A stretch of 64,000 nt of DNA, from contig CAXXHP010000002.1 of the NCBI GenBank assembly GCA_963662675.2, positions 434,001-498,000 on the forward strand. The letters are read 5' to 3'. Position 1 is the first letter of the stretch; each line of letters opens with the position of its first letter. Positions 8,660-17,501 of the stretch are shown in pieces. The notes beneath the pieces are model-generated. The model was not told the DNA's origin and ran no database searches. It saw only the letters and a list, made by a program, of their open reading frames with translations. The position numbers and the translations under genes are program-made. This DNA comes from G963662675 sp963662675 (GTDB lineage: Bacteria; Bacteroidota; Bacteroidia; Bacteroidales; Prolixibacteraceae).

Positions 8660-10099
8660 TTGAAACGTAAGTTTGTTACAAATTTGCTTCTGCTCTTATT
8701 TCTGAATGTGTTAATCAAGCCTTTCTGGTTTTTTGGGATTGATAGGACAGTGCAAAATATGGTTGGTACAGAAAGTTATGGGTTATACTTTTCTCTTTTA
8801 AACTTTTCGGTGATCTTAAATATTTTCCTTGATCTGGGCATTACGAACTTCAACAACCGAAATATTGCTCAACACAGCCAGCTTCTAAAAAAGTATCTAA
8901 AAAACATAGTTGCATTAAAATTTCTACTGGCATTTGGCTATGCAATTATTAGCCTCATCCTTGCTCTAATTATTGGGTACAATAAGATTCAACTACATCT
9001 ACTTTACTTTTTAATTTTCAATCAGTTTCTCGTTTCATTTACACTCTATTTGCGATCTAATATAAGCGGGTTACATCTGTTTCGGACAGACAGTCTTCTT
9101 TCTATACTTGACCGGAGCTTGATGATATTAATTTGCAGCGGCCTCATCTTTATAAACAGATTTAGCGACAATTTCATCATTGAGTGGTTTGTATATGCCC
9201 AAACAGCAGCATACATTATTTCTACCCTCATCACACTGCTTGTTTTAATTAAGTATTCAGGCGTTTTTAGGCTAAAATTTGATCTTCGTTTTTTATGCGT
9301 TTTCCTTCGCCAAAGTTACCCGTATGCCATACTTATCCTGCTTATGTCGTTTTATAACAGAATAGATTCTGTTTTAATTGAACGTTTGCTACCCACAACA
9401 GGGAAAGAACAAGCCGGAATTTATGCTCAAGCATTTCGTTTACTTGATGCATTTTCCATGTTTGGAGTCCTATTTGCTGGCTTATTATTACCCATGTTTG
9501 CCCGGATGATCAAACAAAAGCAAGATGTCTCTCAAATGTTGCAATTTTCCTATTTACTGATTATTGTTCCGGCTATTTTGATTGGCGTTGCTGCCAATGT
9601 ATACGATTTGGAAATTATGCAATTGCTATACAAGGAACACGCGACAGACTCTGCTCCAATCTTTGGATTATTGATGATTGGATTTATTGGTGTTTCAACG
9701 ACTTACATCTTTGGGACGCTATTAACAGCAAATGGGAGTATAAAACAACTAAATATGATGGCTGCATCCGGAATGGTCATCAATATCATTCTAAATTTGA
9801 TTCTTATTCCGCGCTTTGCCGCACTGGGTGCTGCCTGGGTAAGCCTATTCACTCAACTTTTTACAGCCTTGGCACAATTAATAATTGCGATTCGAATTTT
9901 TAACCTTCGAGTGAACCACCTACTAATTTTAAAGCTGACAGGATTTCTCTTATTTTCGATTCTAGCGGCAGAAATATTTCATTTGTTAGACAATTGGGTT
10001 ATTGGTCTGGGATTTTTCATTGGTACTGGGCTGGCTTATGCCATAAGTGTCGGGCTAATCAACTTAAAAGCCTTGTTTCAGATTATAAAAAATGAATAG
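8660..10099 (+). CDS. Polysaccharide flippase (Wzx/MATE-like, MVF superfamily)
   Basis: A 479-residue, highly hydrophobic protein with about 12-14 predicted membrane helices. It resembles lipopolysaccharide O-antigen/teichoic-acid flippases: a helix with RTVQNMVGTESYGLYFSLLNF near the N-terminus and GIYAQAFRLLDAF in the middle, plus a C-terminal NLILIPRFAALGAAWVSL pattern common in this family. The start is TTG at 8660: the next in-frame Met would remove the first helix, so the rare start is preferred. It is divergent from the glycosyltransferase, in line with moving a lipid-linked glycan across the inner membrane. The exact substrate cannot be told. Confidence 0.85.
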   Translation: MKRKFVTNLLLLLFLNVLIKPFWFFGIDRTVQNMVGTESYGLYFSLLNFSVILNIFLDLGITNFNNRNIAQHSQLLKKYLKNIVALKFLLAFGYAIISLILALIIGYNKIQLHLLYFLIFNQFLVSFTLYLRSNISGLHLFRTDSLLSILDRSLMILICSGLIFINRFSDNFIIEWFVYAQTAAYIISTLITLLVLIKYSGVFRLKFDLRFLCVFLRQSYPYAILILLMSFYNRIDSVLIERLLPTTGKEQAGIYAQAFRLLDAFSMFGVLFAGLLLPMFARMIKQKQDVSQMLQFSYLLIIVPAILIGVAANVYDLEIMQLLYKEHATDSAPIFGLLMIGFIGVSTTYIFGTLLTANGSIKQLNMMAASGMVINIILNLILIPRFAALGAAWVSLFTQLFTALAQLIIAIRIFNLRVNHLLILKLTGFLLFSILAAEIFHLLDNWVIGLGFFIGTGLAYAISVGLINLKALFQIIKNE

Positions 10100-10101
10100 G
10101 C

Positions 10102-10734
10102 ATGAAAAAGTTTAGCCCCGAATATTTAATGCAAAATGAGGAGTTTCAGCTATTGGCAGAAGTCGAACACCACAAAGTCAAGACATTCATTCTTGAACAG
10201 ATAAGCTTTGAAAGCACCCTTATTCGCTGGTTCTCAGTCTATCAAATTGGCATGATTGTGTTCTTACTTTTTTTATTGGGGAAGGCAATATTTCTGTTCA
10301 ACCGAGGAATGACCGATGCCCTAGTGCAAATTGGTTATGCGATTGTTTTCTCATTTTCGGTATTGATAATACTTCATGAAATGTTTCATGCCATTGCCTA
10401 TTGGCTAACTGGTGCCAGAAAATTAAAAGCGGGGGCAATCTGGAAAAAATTCATCTTTTATGTCGTGGCTGATCGGCAGGTAATTGATTCCCGATCTTTT
10501 CTTTTTATTGCCTATGCTCCATTTATTGTTGTGAAAATGGTCTGTATAGCATTGGCAATCTATTTTTGGTCATCACCTAATGTTTATTTTTTTCTCAGCA
10601 TAATGTGCATCCATTCTTTATTTTGTGCTGGAGATATTGCGATGCTGGCTTTCTACAAACAACACAGCGACAAAGAGATTTACAATTTTGATGACCTGTC
10701 TTCTGGCAAGACCTCCTTTTATTTTCGGAAATAG
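10102..10734 (+). CDS. DUF3267 membrane zincin-like protein
   Basis: A 210-residue integral membrane protein with about four hydrophobic helices. The helix ending IILHEMFHAIAYWLTG holds an HExxH zinc motif (His92, Glu93, His96), and a later helix has CIHSLFCAGDIAML, whose GD is the likely third metal ligand. This pattern is that of DUF3267, putative intramembrane or membrane-bound zinc peptidases. The gene starts 2 bases after the flippase stop, so the two are surely co-transcribed. No substrate is known. The C-terminal tail is short and polar. Confidence 0.8.
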   Translation: MKKFSPEYLMQNEEFQLLAEVEHHKVKTFILEQISFESTLIRWFSVYQIGMIVFLLFLLGKAIFLFNRGMTDALVQIGYAIVFSFSVLIILHEMFHAIAYWLTGARKLKAGAIWKKFIFYVVADRQVIDSRSFLFIAYAPFIVVKMVCIALAIYFWSSPNVYFFLSIMCIHSLFCAGDIAMLAFYKQHSDKEIYNFDDLSSGKTSFYFRK

Positions 10735-10808
10735 TGCTAAACAACATTCCGTATTTAGTGGTTGAAGAGATAGTATTACAGAAATTTAGAATCATCAAAT
10801 AAAACGAT

Positions 10809-13025
10809 ATGTCAATCCCAAAAAAGTCATTCGGTACTAGCGCCGTTTTCTTCACCGCAATCTCAACCATCCTCGGAGCCATTCTATTTTTAAGATTTGG
10901 GTATGGGGTAGGAACGCTCGGGTTTTGGGGAGTCATCCTGATTATTTTGGTTGGTCATTTAGTTACCATACCTACAGCTTTAGCTATTTCGGAACTCGCA
11001 ACAAACAAAAGGGTTGAAGGCGGTGGAGAATACTTTATTATTTCACGTTCGTTCGGACTAAACATTGGCGCAACCATAGGATTTGCACTTTATCTTTCTC
11101 AAGCTATTAGTGTTGCTTTCTACATTATTGCATTCACAGAGTCTTTCGAAATGCTTTTCAATTATATAATTACTCAATACGGATTTGAGCTTCCACGCCA
11201 AGCAATCAGTTTACCGGCAATGGCAGGGCTTTCATTTTTAATATTGAAAAAGGGAGCCAATATGGGCGTAAAAACACTTTACGTAATTGTGGCCATTTTG
11301 GGCGTTTCGCTTTTGATGTTCTTTTTAGGAAAAACAGATTATTCCGAAACTTCAACATTCAGCCTATTTACTGCAGAAATGCGAAATATGGATCAATTCT
11401 TTTTTGTTTTTGCCATTATCTTTCCTGCATTCACGGGGATGACTGCCGGTGTTGGGCTTTCAGGCGATTTAAAGGATCCCTCTAAATCAATTCCGCGTGG
11501 AACTACAATTGCAACAATAACCGGGATGATCGTCTACTTTTTTGTTTCATGGAAACTTGCCTCGTCAGCAAGTGAAGCCGACATGATGAATAACCAGCTC
11601 ATCATGAGCAACGTTGCCATCGGTGGAAGCATAATCATTCCAATTGGGTTAGCAGCCTCAACAATATCTTCAGCAATTGGATCAATTTTAGTTGCACCAA
11701 GAACCCTACAAGCATTAGCGGTCGATAAATCATTCCCGGGCAAAGGGGTAAATAGATGGCTCAAAGCAAACGACGACAAAAAAGGAGAGCCAGTAAATAC
11801 AACAATTGTCACAATTATAATCGCTTTTGTGTTTGTCGCATTGGGTGATGTAAATATTGTAGCCAGAATCATTTCCATGTTCTTCATGGTAACGTACGGC
11901 TCTCTCTGTTTAATCTCTTTTTTAAACCATTTTGGCTCTTCACCTTCATACCGACCCTCATTTCGCTCCAGATGGTACTTTTCGCTGGCAGGCTTTCTAA
12001 CCTCTGTATATGTCATGTTTAAAATTGACACCCTATATGCCTTTGTCGCACTTGCATCAATGGCTGTAATTTATATGTTCATCAATTATCTTCATGCAGA
12101 TCGGAAAGGTCTGGAGATTATTTTCACCAATTCGATATTTCAACTAAACCGGAACTTGCAAGTTTATCTTCAGAAAGTGCGAAAAAAGAAAGCTTATAAA
12201 GAATGGCGCCCTAGCTCAATATGCATTTCCGACCGCAGTTTTGAACGAGAACAAGCCTTCCGTTTATTAAACTGGCTATCTTATAAATATGGCTTTGGAA
12301 CCTTTATTCATCTGATACATGGTTATTTCTCCAAAGCATCAAATGCCGCAGCACAAAAAGATCTGAACGAGCTTATATCACAGTTTGGTCAGATTGAAAA
12401 CCATGTTTACGTTGATACTATTATTTCACCATCATACACTTCGGCCATCGCTCAGGCCATTCAACTTCCGGGAATTGCAGGAATGGAAAATAACATGATC
12501 ATTTTTGACAGTGACATCAATGACCCCGAAGGGTTAACGCGAATTATTGAGAATTATGCCTTGGTGAATGCTGGTAATTTTGATGTCCTAATTTCGCGAA
12601 CGGGTAAAAAGAAAACAGACACCCATAAAGACATTCATGTCTGGCTGCGCCGAACCGATGAATACAATGCAAACTTGATGATTTTACTGAGTTTCATCAT
12701 CGCAGAACACCCGGATTGGAAAAAAGTTAAGATCAAAATTTTCGAAGTCTCATCGAAAAAGGAAATTCAACAAAGCATGACCGAATTGCAAGATCTGATT
12801 ATTCGTGGACGCTTGCCTATTACCATGAAAAACATTGAGATTCTGGAAGAAAAACCAGACCTCAGTGTACGGGACATGATAAACGAATATTCGGCTGATG
12901 CCGGACTCGTGATTACCGGATTTAGAGGCGATCACCTAAAACATGATGGGAAAGGAATTTTTGAAGGCTACAATATCGACAGTATGCTTTTTGTAAATAG
13001 TCACAACGAAAAAACAATTGAATAA
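10809..13025 (+). CDS. APC-superfamily transporter of the cation-chloride cotransporter (SLC12-like) type
   Basis: A 738-residue protein. Residues 1 to about 430 carry about 12 membrane helices of the amino acid-polyamine-cation fold, with the first helix FGTSAVFFTAISTILGAILFLRFGY (unwound Gly region), ELATNKRVEGGGEYFIISRSFG and PAFTGMTAGVGLSGDLKDPSKSIPRGT, the last being a signature of eukaryotic and prokaryotic cation-chloride cotransporters. The remaining about 300 residues are soluble and resemble the cytosolic SLC12 C-terminal domain. Transport of K+/Cl- or Na+/Cl- is likely but could be amino acids. It lies 74 bases after the DUF3267 gene on the same strand. Confidence 0.82.
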   Translation: MSIPKKSFGTSAVFFTAISTILGAILFLRFGYGVGTLGFWGVILIILVGHLVTIPTALAISELATNKRVEGGGEYFIISRSFGLNIGATIGFALYLSQAISVAFYIIAFTESFEMLFNYIITQYGFELPRQAISLPAMAGLSFLILKKGANMGVKTLYVIVAILGVSLLMFFLGKTDYSETSTFSLFTAEMRNMDQFFFVFAIIFPAFTGMTAGVGLSGDLKDPSKSIPRGTTIATITGMIVYFFVSWKLASSASEADMMNNQLIMSNVAIGGSIIIPIGLAASTISSAIGSILVAPRTLQALAVDKSFPGKGVNRWLKANDDKKGEPVNTTIVTIIIAFVFVALGDVNIVARIISMFFMVTYGSLCLISFLNHFGSSPSYRPSFRSRWYFSLAGFLTSVYVMFKIDTLYAFVALASMAVIYMFINYLHADRKGLEIIFTNSIFQLNRNLQVYLQKVRKKKAYKEWRPSSICISDRSFEREQAFRLLNWLSYKYGFGTFIHLIHGYFSKASNAAAQKDLNELISQFGQIENHVYVDTIISPSYTSAIAQAIQLPGIAGMENNMIIFDSDINDPEGLTRIIENYALVNAGNFDVLISRTGKKKTDTHKDIHVWLRRTDEYNANLMILLSFIIAEHPDWKKVKIKIFEVSSKKEIQQSMTELQDLIIRGRLPITMKNIEILEEKPDLSVRDMINEYSADAGLVITGFRGDHLKHDGKGIFEGYNIDSMLFVNSHNEKTIE

Positions 13026-13047
13026 AGCGGCAACCCATTCTCTAAAA

Positions 13048-13983
13048 TTATCTTTTCACCCATTTCTGATATCTATTCCACACCCTGAGCCATACCTTAG
13101 AGATGGAATCGATGGAATCAATAAGCACATATTTACTGTAGTCCTCAAAACTATAAGATGTATTTAGAGATTTAAATTCTTCCCACTCCAGATTTTCAGG
13201 TGTATATTGATCAGGAATCATCTCATAAGCCGTTAAATAAGAATATTGAGTTATTGCAGACATAAAATCCCAAGTATTACGATTTCCTACTCCCCAGCTT
13301 AAACTAAATGGCCGACTTATTATTTCTTCTTCAAGCCAATCTGCAATAACATTTTCATCTTTCTTAAATGGATATCCTTCCGGATTATAAAAAAATCGTT
13401 CATTGTCAAAATCAATAGAATAACAATCCCTTACCATTTCGTCCCATTCCTTTTCTATATGCGCATGAATATTGGCTCCATCAGAAAATGAACGGCTATC
13501 GCAATGCAAAGGCATATGTGCATCGGCAATATAGTGGCTCAACATAAACAATATTGTTGCAATGTGATTGTCCGTTGGACTAATCGGTGAACCTTTGGCT
13601 TCGCTTTCTTGCATTTTAAAGTTGTCTATTGCAGCATGAGCCAATGATTCACACCTATCAGGCAAGTTTCCTTTTGTAACTTGAAACGGTTGTTTGTAGA
13701 GGTTACTTCCCATCCCAATTTTATAGAGATGGAAGGTTTTGGGCAATTTTTTAAAACTTGCTTTCTCTGAACTTTCTATGGGTTTATATTTCAAAATATG
13801 GCTTGTAGCCATGTCTTTTATTATGGCATCAGGATACCAGGCTCCTTGTACCACAAAATCTCGATGGTTCTTAAACCAACACACTAGAGAATCAGCATTT
13901 TTTCTATAATTTTTTGGCAGTTGTGCTTTCTCTAATCTTTTCATGGCCATGAAGGCCAACCAGGCATGAGTGTACTGTTTCAT
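13048..13983 (-). CDS. Zinc-dependent phospholipase C / P1-nuclease-fold protein
   Basis: A 311-residue, mostly helical protein without a signal peptide. It keeps the metal-site pattern of the PLC/S1-P1 nuclease fold: GAWYPDAI (Asp52), His62, LSHYIADAHMPLHCD (His150, Asp154, His156, His160) and HAHIEKEWD (His173/175, Trp180, Asp181). Such sites normally hold three zinc ions and cleave phosphate diesters. The N-terminal Trp ligand of secreted members would be exposed by signal cleavage; here the protein starts MKQYTHAW, so His6/Trp8 may serve instead. The exact substrate is unknown. It is convergent with the transporter gene. Confidence 0.7.
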   Translation of the reverse strand: MKQYTHAWLAFMAMKRLEKAQLPKNYRKNADSLVCWFKNHRDFVVQGAWYPDAIIKDMATSHILKYKPIESSEKASFKKLPKTFHLYKIGMGSNLYKQPFQVTKGNLPDRCESLAHAAIDNFKMQESEAKGSPISPTDNHIATILFMLSHYIADAHMPLHCDSRSFSDGANIHAHIEKEWDEMVRDCYSIDFDNERFFYNPEGYPFKKDENVIADWLEEEIISRPFSLSWGVGNRNTWDFMSAITQYSYLTAYEMIPDQYTPENLEWEEFKSLNTSYSFEDYSKYVLIDSIDSISKVWLRVWNRYQKWVKR

Positions 13984-14104
13984 ATACAGGTGAATTTATA
14001 ATTCACTGCAAATTACGAACATAAAAATTAATATTAAATAGTCAGTGATGCTGATATTAAAACAAATAGGACATTGAGTCACTATATCAATATTGGGAAG
14101 TCAT

Positions 14105-14135
14105 AAAAAAGGCTATCTCAGTTGAGACAGCCTTT
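14105..14135 (-). terminator. Rho-independent terminator after the esterase genes
   Basis: An inverted repeat AAAGGCT...AGCCTTT plus an inner TCTC/GAGA stem (one mismatch, loop AGTT) is followed on the reverse strand by six T. It lies just past the stop of the last PUL gene and should end the PUL transcript. Confidence 0.85.
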
Positions 14136-14153
14136 ATCCTATTAGAGTTCTTA

Positions 14154-15305
14154 TTATTTAAATAATTTGGGAGCAAAAGTATTAAGGTAAATTCTCCAGT
14201 TTGACCAAGTGTGACCACCTGACGTAACATAGAACGTATGTTTCAACCCATTGTCTGTAAGCGTTTGGTCCAGTGATTTTGCTGACTCGTAAAGGAAATC
14301 AGAATCTCCACATGCTAAGAAATACAGTTTATAACCAGCCTTCTTCAATGCTTTAAACTTGGCATCATAATCTACCTGACTATCTGGCTGAGCCATAATC
14401 CCCATACTTAGAGGACAGATATATTGAAAGAATCCAGGGAATTCCAATGAAGTTGTGATTGTATGTGCTCCTCCCATTGAAAGGCCAGCAATGGCTCTTG
14501 ATTTAGGTTTTGCATCAACACGATATTTTGCTTCAATAAATGGAACAATGTCATTGACAATACTTTTAGGATAAGCATTTCCCATCATGCCCATGCTTGG
14601 ATCATTATCTCTTGATTTTTCTTCAATCATTAAAGTTCTGGCAGCTACTTGTGTTGGATTACCATTTGGCATTACACAAATCATTGGTTCTGCAAGTCCT
14701 TTTTCAATCAAATTGTCTAAGATTTGGCAAGCACGTCCCATTGTACTCCAGGCATCTTCATCGCCACCTGCACCGTGCAGTAGGTAAAGGACAGGATATT
14801 TATCTTTGCCTTCTAGATATCCATAAGGCGTATAAACAAAAAGACGACGCTCCATACCTAAAGTTGGCGAATCGTACCAAACTTGTTCAAGATTTCCGCT
14901 TTCACTTGATTCGTAGTAGTTTTCTGTCAATTCCCCGGAAACTAGCAATACACTAAGATAACGAGTCCCATCTCTTTGCATTACAACATTATTGGCATCA
15001 TTTATTGACAGTCCGTCAACAATAAAGCTATACGTATACAATTCCGGTGCAGGATTAGGTACAGAAACGGACCAAACACCAGTCTCATTTTTTGTCATAT
15101 CAATAGAAGCGCCCATTCCTTCCATCCATGATCCGCTTAATTTTACAACATCTGCATAAGGAGCAGATACTCTGAATGTAACTTCTGTTTGTCCAATCTC
15201 TGGAGAAACAATTTGTTGCATTCCCATGAAGTTTGCAATTTCCTGTGCAGAGGACCCCATGAAAATGAATAAGCATATAATTGAAAATAATAATTTATTT
15301 TTCAT
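14154..15305 (-). CDS. Secreted CE1-like esterase with N-terminal E-set domain (copy 1)
   Basis: A 383-residue protein: signal peptide (to about Ala20), an immunoglobulin-like E-set/CBM48-type domain at about 25-125 (VTFRVSAPYADVVKLSGSW, ELYTYSFIVDG), then an esterase-D/feruloyl-esterase alpha/beta-hydrolase domain. Likely catalytic residues are Ser276 in AGLSMGG, Asp334 or Asp336 in ACGDSDF, and His365 in SGGHTW; VLYLLHGAGGDEDAW supplies the oxyanion loop. This architecture is common in carbohydrate esterases such as XynZ-like feruloyl esterases. It is the second member of a tandem pair in a PUL, and is expected to strip ester groups from a plant or algal polysaccharide. The exact ester is not known. 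Confidence 0.87.
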   Translation of the reverse strand: MKNKLLFSIICLFIFMGSSAQEIANFMGMQQIVSPEIGQTEVTFRVSAPYADVVKLSGSWMEGMGASIDMTKNETGVWSVSVPNPAPELYTYSFIVDGLSINDANNVVMQRDGTRYLSVLLVSGELTENYYESSESGNLEQVWYDSPTLGMERRLFVYTPYGYLEGKDKYPVLYLLHGAGGDEDAWSTMGRACQILDNLIEKGLAEPMICVMPNGNPTQVAARTLMIEEKSRDNDPSMGMMGNAYPKSIVNDIVPFIEAKYRVDAKPKSRAIAGLSMGGAHTITTSLEFPGFFQYICPLSMGIMAQPDSQVDYDAKFKALKKAGYKLYFLACGDSDFLYESAKSLDQTLTDNGLKHTFYVTSGGHTWSNWRIYLNTFAPKLFK

Positions 15306-15358
15306 TTTTTATTCTGTTAAATTACTGTGCAGTAAGATGTTAATTATGAATGCTCCCT

Positions 15359-16501
15359 CTATTTGAAAAGCTTTGGAGCGAATGTATTAAGGTAAATTCT
15401 CCAGTTTGCCCATGTATGTCCACCTGACGTCACATGAAATGTATGCTCCAAGCCGTTGTCAGTAAGTGCTTTGTCAAGCCCCTTTGCCGATTCGAATACA
15501 AAATCAGTGTTGCCACATGCTACGAAATACAATTTATAACCTGCTTTTTTCAGGGCTTGAAACTGTTCATTATATTCTGCTTTGTTCTCATCAGTTACGC
15601 GAATCCCCATACTTAAAGGGCAGATATATTGAAAAAATCCAGGATTCAAAAGAGAACAACTGATTGTATGCCCTCCTCCCATAGAAAGTCCAGCTATTGC
15701 TCTTGAATCTGGTTCTGCAATAACTCGGTAATGCTCTTCGATGTATGGAATGATATCATTCTTAATACTATTTACATAAGCATTTCTCATATTAGGATCA
15801 CCATAGTCATATGCTTTTTCTTCCAACATTAAAGTTTGGGCAGCCATTTGTCCTGGATTACCATTAGGCATTACTACAAGCATTGGCTCTGCAAGCCCTT
15901 TTTCAATTAGGTTATCCATAATCTGACGAGTACGTCCCATGGTGCTCCATGCGTCTTCATCACCTCCAGCACCATGTAGCAAGTAAAGTACTGGGTAATC
16001 TTTTTCGCTTGTATCATAGCCATAAGGAGTATAAACAAACATTCTACGTTTCATATCTAATGTAGGAGAATCATACCAAATCTTATTTAAGGAACCATGT
16101 TCATTGGCTTCGTAATAGTTCTCAGTTAACTCTCCTGCCACTAACAGTACACTCTGATAACGAGTTCCGTCTCTTTGAATAAAAATATTGTTCACGTCAT
16201 TTACCACCAACCCATCTACGATAAAGTTATACGTATATAGTTCTGGTTGAGGAAGTGCAACAGTAACAGACCATACACCTGCAGTGTCCATATTCATGTT
16301 TGTTGATGCATTTCGATCAGCCATCCATGAACCATAAAAACGTACAAGTTTTGCATCTGGCGCTGAGATTCTAAAAGTTACCGATTCTTCTCCTATTTCA
16401 GGAGATACGATCGGAGCAGATCCAAAAAAGTTTGCCAGTTCCTGAGCTTGTGAACTCATCATCACTGTCAAACAAATAAATACTAGTAATAATTTTTTCA
16501 T
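15359..16501 (-). CDS. Secreted CE1-like esterase with N-terminal E-set domain (copy 2)
   Basis: A 380-residue paralogue of the neighbouring esterase with the same plan: signal peptide MKKLLLVFICLTVMMSSQAQ, E-set domain (VTFRISAPDAKLVRFYGSW) and esterase domain with Ser273 in AGLSMGG, Asp333 in ACGNTDF and His362 in SGGHTW. The two share nearly the same final segment (WRIYLNTFAPKLFK) but differ in the loop after the PNGNP motif, so substrate range may have split. It is first of the pair in transcription order, separated from the DUF3823 gene by a strong hairpin. Retention of full catalytic sets in both copies suggests both are active. Confidence 0.87.
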   Translation of the reverse strand: MKKLLLVFICLTVMMSSQAQELANFFGSAPIVSPEIGEESVTFRISAPDAKLVRFYGSWMADRNASTNMNMDTAGVWSVTVALPQPELYTYNFIVDGLVVNDVNNIFIQRDGTRYQSVLLVAGELTENYYEANEHGSLNKIWYDSPTLDMKRRMFVYTPYGYDTSEKDYPVLYLLHGAGGDEDAWSTMGRTRQIMDNLIEKGLAEPMLVVMPNGNPGQMAAQTLMLEEKAYDYGDPNMRNAYVNSIKNDIIPYIEEHYRVIAEPDSRAIAGLSMGGGHTISCSLLNPGFFQYICPLSMGIRVTDENKAEYNEQFQALKKAGYKLYFVACGNTDFVFESAKGLDKALTDNGLEHTFHVTSGGHTWANWRIYLNTFAPKLFK

Positions 16502-16582
16502 TTAATTTATCTGTTGGTTAATTTACATTAGGGTTCAGACTAAAATAGTCATTAAATGCTAAATACAAATTTAGTAATACAA

Positions 16583-16615
16583 ATAGGAACCTGTTTGTTA
16601 ATGACAGGTTCCTAT
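16583..16615 (-). terminator. Strong hairpin between the DUF3823 and esterase genes
   Basis: A perfect 12-base inverted repeat (ATAGGAACCTGT / ACAGGTTCCTAT) with a nine-base loop. On the reverse strand only a weak T-run follows, so it may act as a partial terminator or an mRNA 3'-end stabiliser, lowering esterase expression relative to SusC/SusD. Confidence 0.55.
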
Positions 16616-16641
16616 AGATTACCTATTTATACTGATCAATT

Positions 16642-17487
16642 CTAATTAATATTACTCAAATCTAATTCAACAACAGGAGACAGATTGAAATAGCCAGTTG
16701 AATTATAAAATGTCCATGTTGACCAATCAATACCAGTTGCTTTAGCAGCAATTCTCAAGTAGTGCACTCTGGAATATTGAAATTCGGCACTATTGACCTC
16801 ATTATCAATATCTATTTCCAAGGAATATGTTGTTGTTCCATCGGCTGTAACACCCGTTGTCATTACTGACCCCGGATCATCCTTGCAGGCATTAAAATTA
16901 GAACCTACAGCTTTGTCGGGAAATGCACAAAGACGAACTTCATCAATTGTGTTGGCCTTTGTTGGATCACCCAGCTCAAGTTTGAATGTCGCTTTTATTT
17001 TTCGGTCACCCTCATCAAAAGTAATTACAGGATCCAGAATACGTACATATGGCGTTACGGTCCAATCAACCTGATTGTCGCCATAATCAATAACAACATC
17101 CTCTAAAGTTACAGGATAGTAGTTATTTACTTTAGATTCCAATCGATAAGTACCTGCAAAAATTAAGTCATTCCGATATGTCCCATCAGGTTTACAATAC
17201 CATCTCTGAGATTCTTCAGCATCCCACTCACGTCCTGATGCACTCACTAGCTCGTATGCCTCTAGATAACCTGTAACATCATCATTCACAGTCCATGACC
17301 AGGTTCCCCAAGTATAGGTGATTTGCTTAGCATAGTATTCATTGTAAACCTGTTCGCCAGTTTTTGAATCGATAATTGCACCATGCACTGCTGCATCATA
17401 TCCATCATAGTTATCGAGTTCAAACCACTCACATGCTGTCATTAATAGCAGCAGGCACGGAATAATGTATATAAATTTTTTCATCAT
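16642..17487 (-). CDS. DUF3823-family PUL lipoprotein
   Basis: A 281-residue lipoprotein: signal sequence ending LLLMTAC, with Cys19 as the lipidation site. It is then acidic and aromatic (EWFELDNYDGYDAAVHGAIIDSKTGE), the usual start of DUF3823. The middle part (RNDLIFAGTYRLESK, NYYPVTLEDVVIDYGDN) is the carboxypeptidase-regulatory-like sandwich of this family, followed by a second beta-rich domain ending AKATGIDWSTW. Such proteins sit on the cell surface next to SusC/SusD and probably bind glycan. The gene follows susD by 14 bases. Confidence 0.82.
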   Translation of the reverse strand: MMKKFIYIIPCLLLLMTACEWFELDNYDGYDAAVHGAIIDSKTGEQVYNEYYAKQITYTWGTWSWTVNDDVTGYLEAYELVSASGREWDAEESQRWYCKPDGTYRNDLIFAGTYRLESKVNNYYPVTLEDVVIDYGDNQVDWTVTPYVRILDPVITFDEGDRKIKATFKLELGDPTKANTIDEVRLCAFPDKAVGSNFNACKDDPGSVMTTGVTADGTTTYSLEIDIDNEVNSAEFQYSRVHYLRIAAKATGIDWSTWTFYNSTGYFNLSPVVELDLSNIN

Positions 17488-17501
17488 TTCATTTTTTAAG
17501 A

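Noticed and set aside
11534..12031. A 165-codon frame on the minus strand opposite the transporter gene.
   Set aside because: It mirrors the membrane-helix codons of the real gene, has no family pattern and no upstream context.
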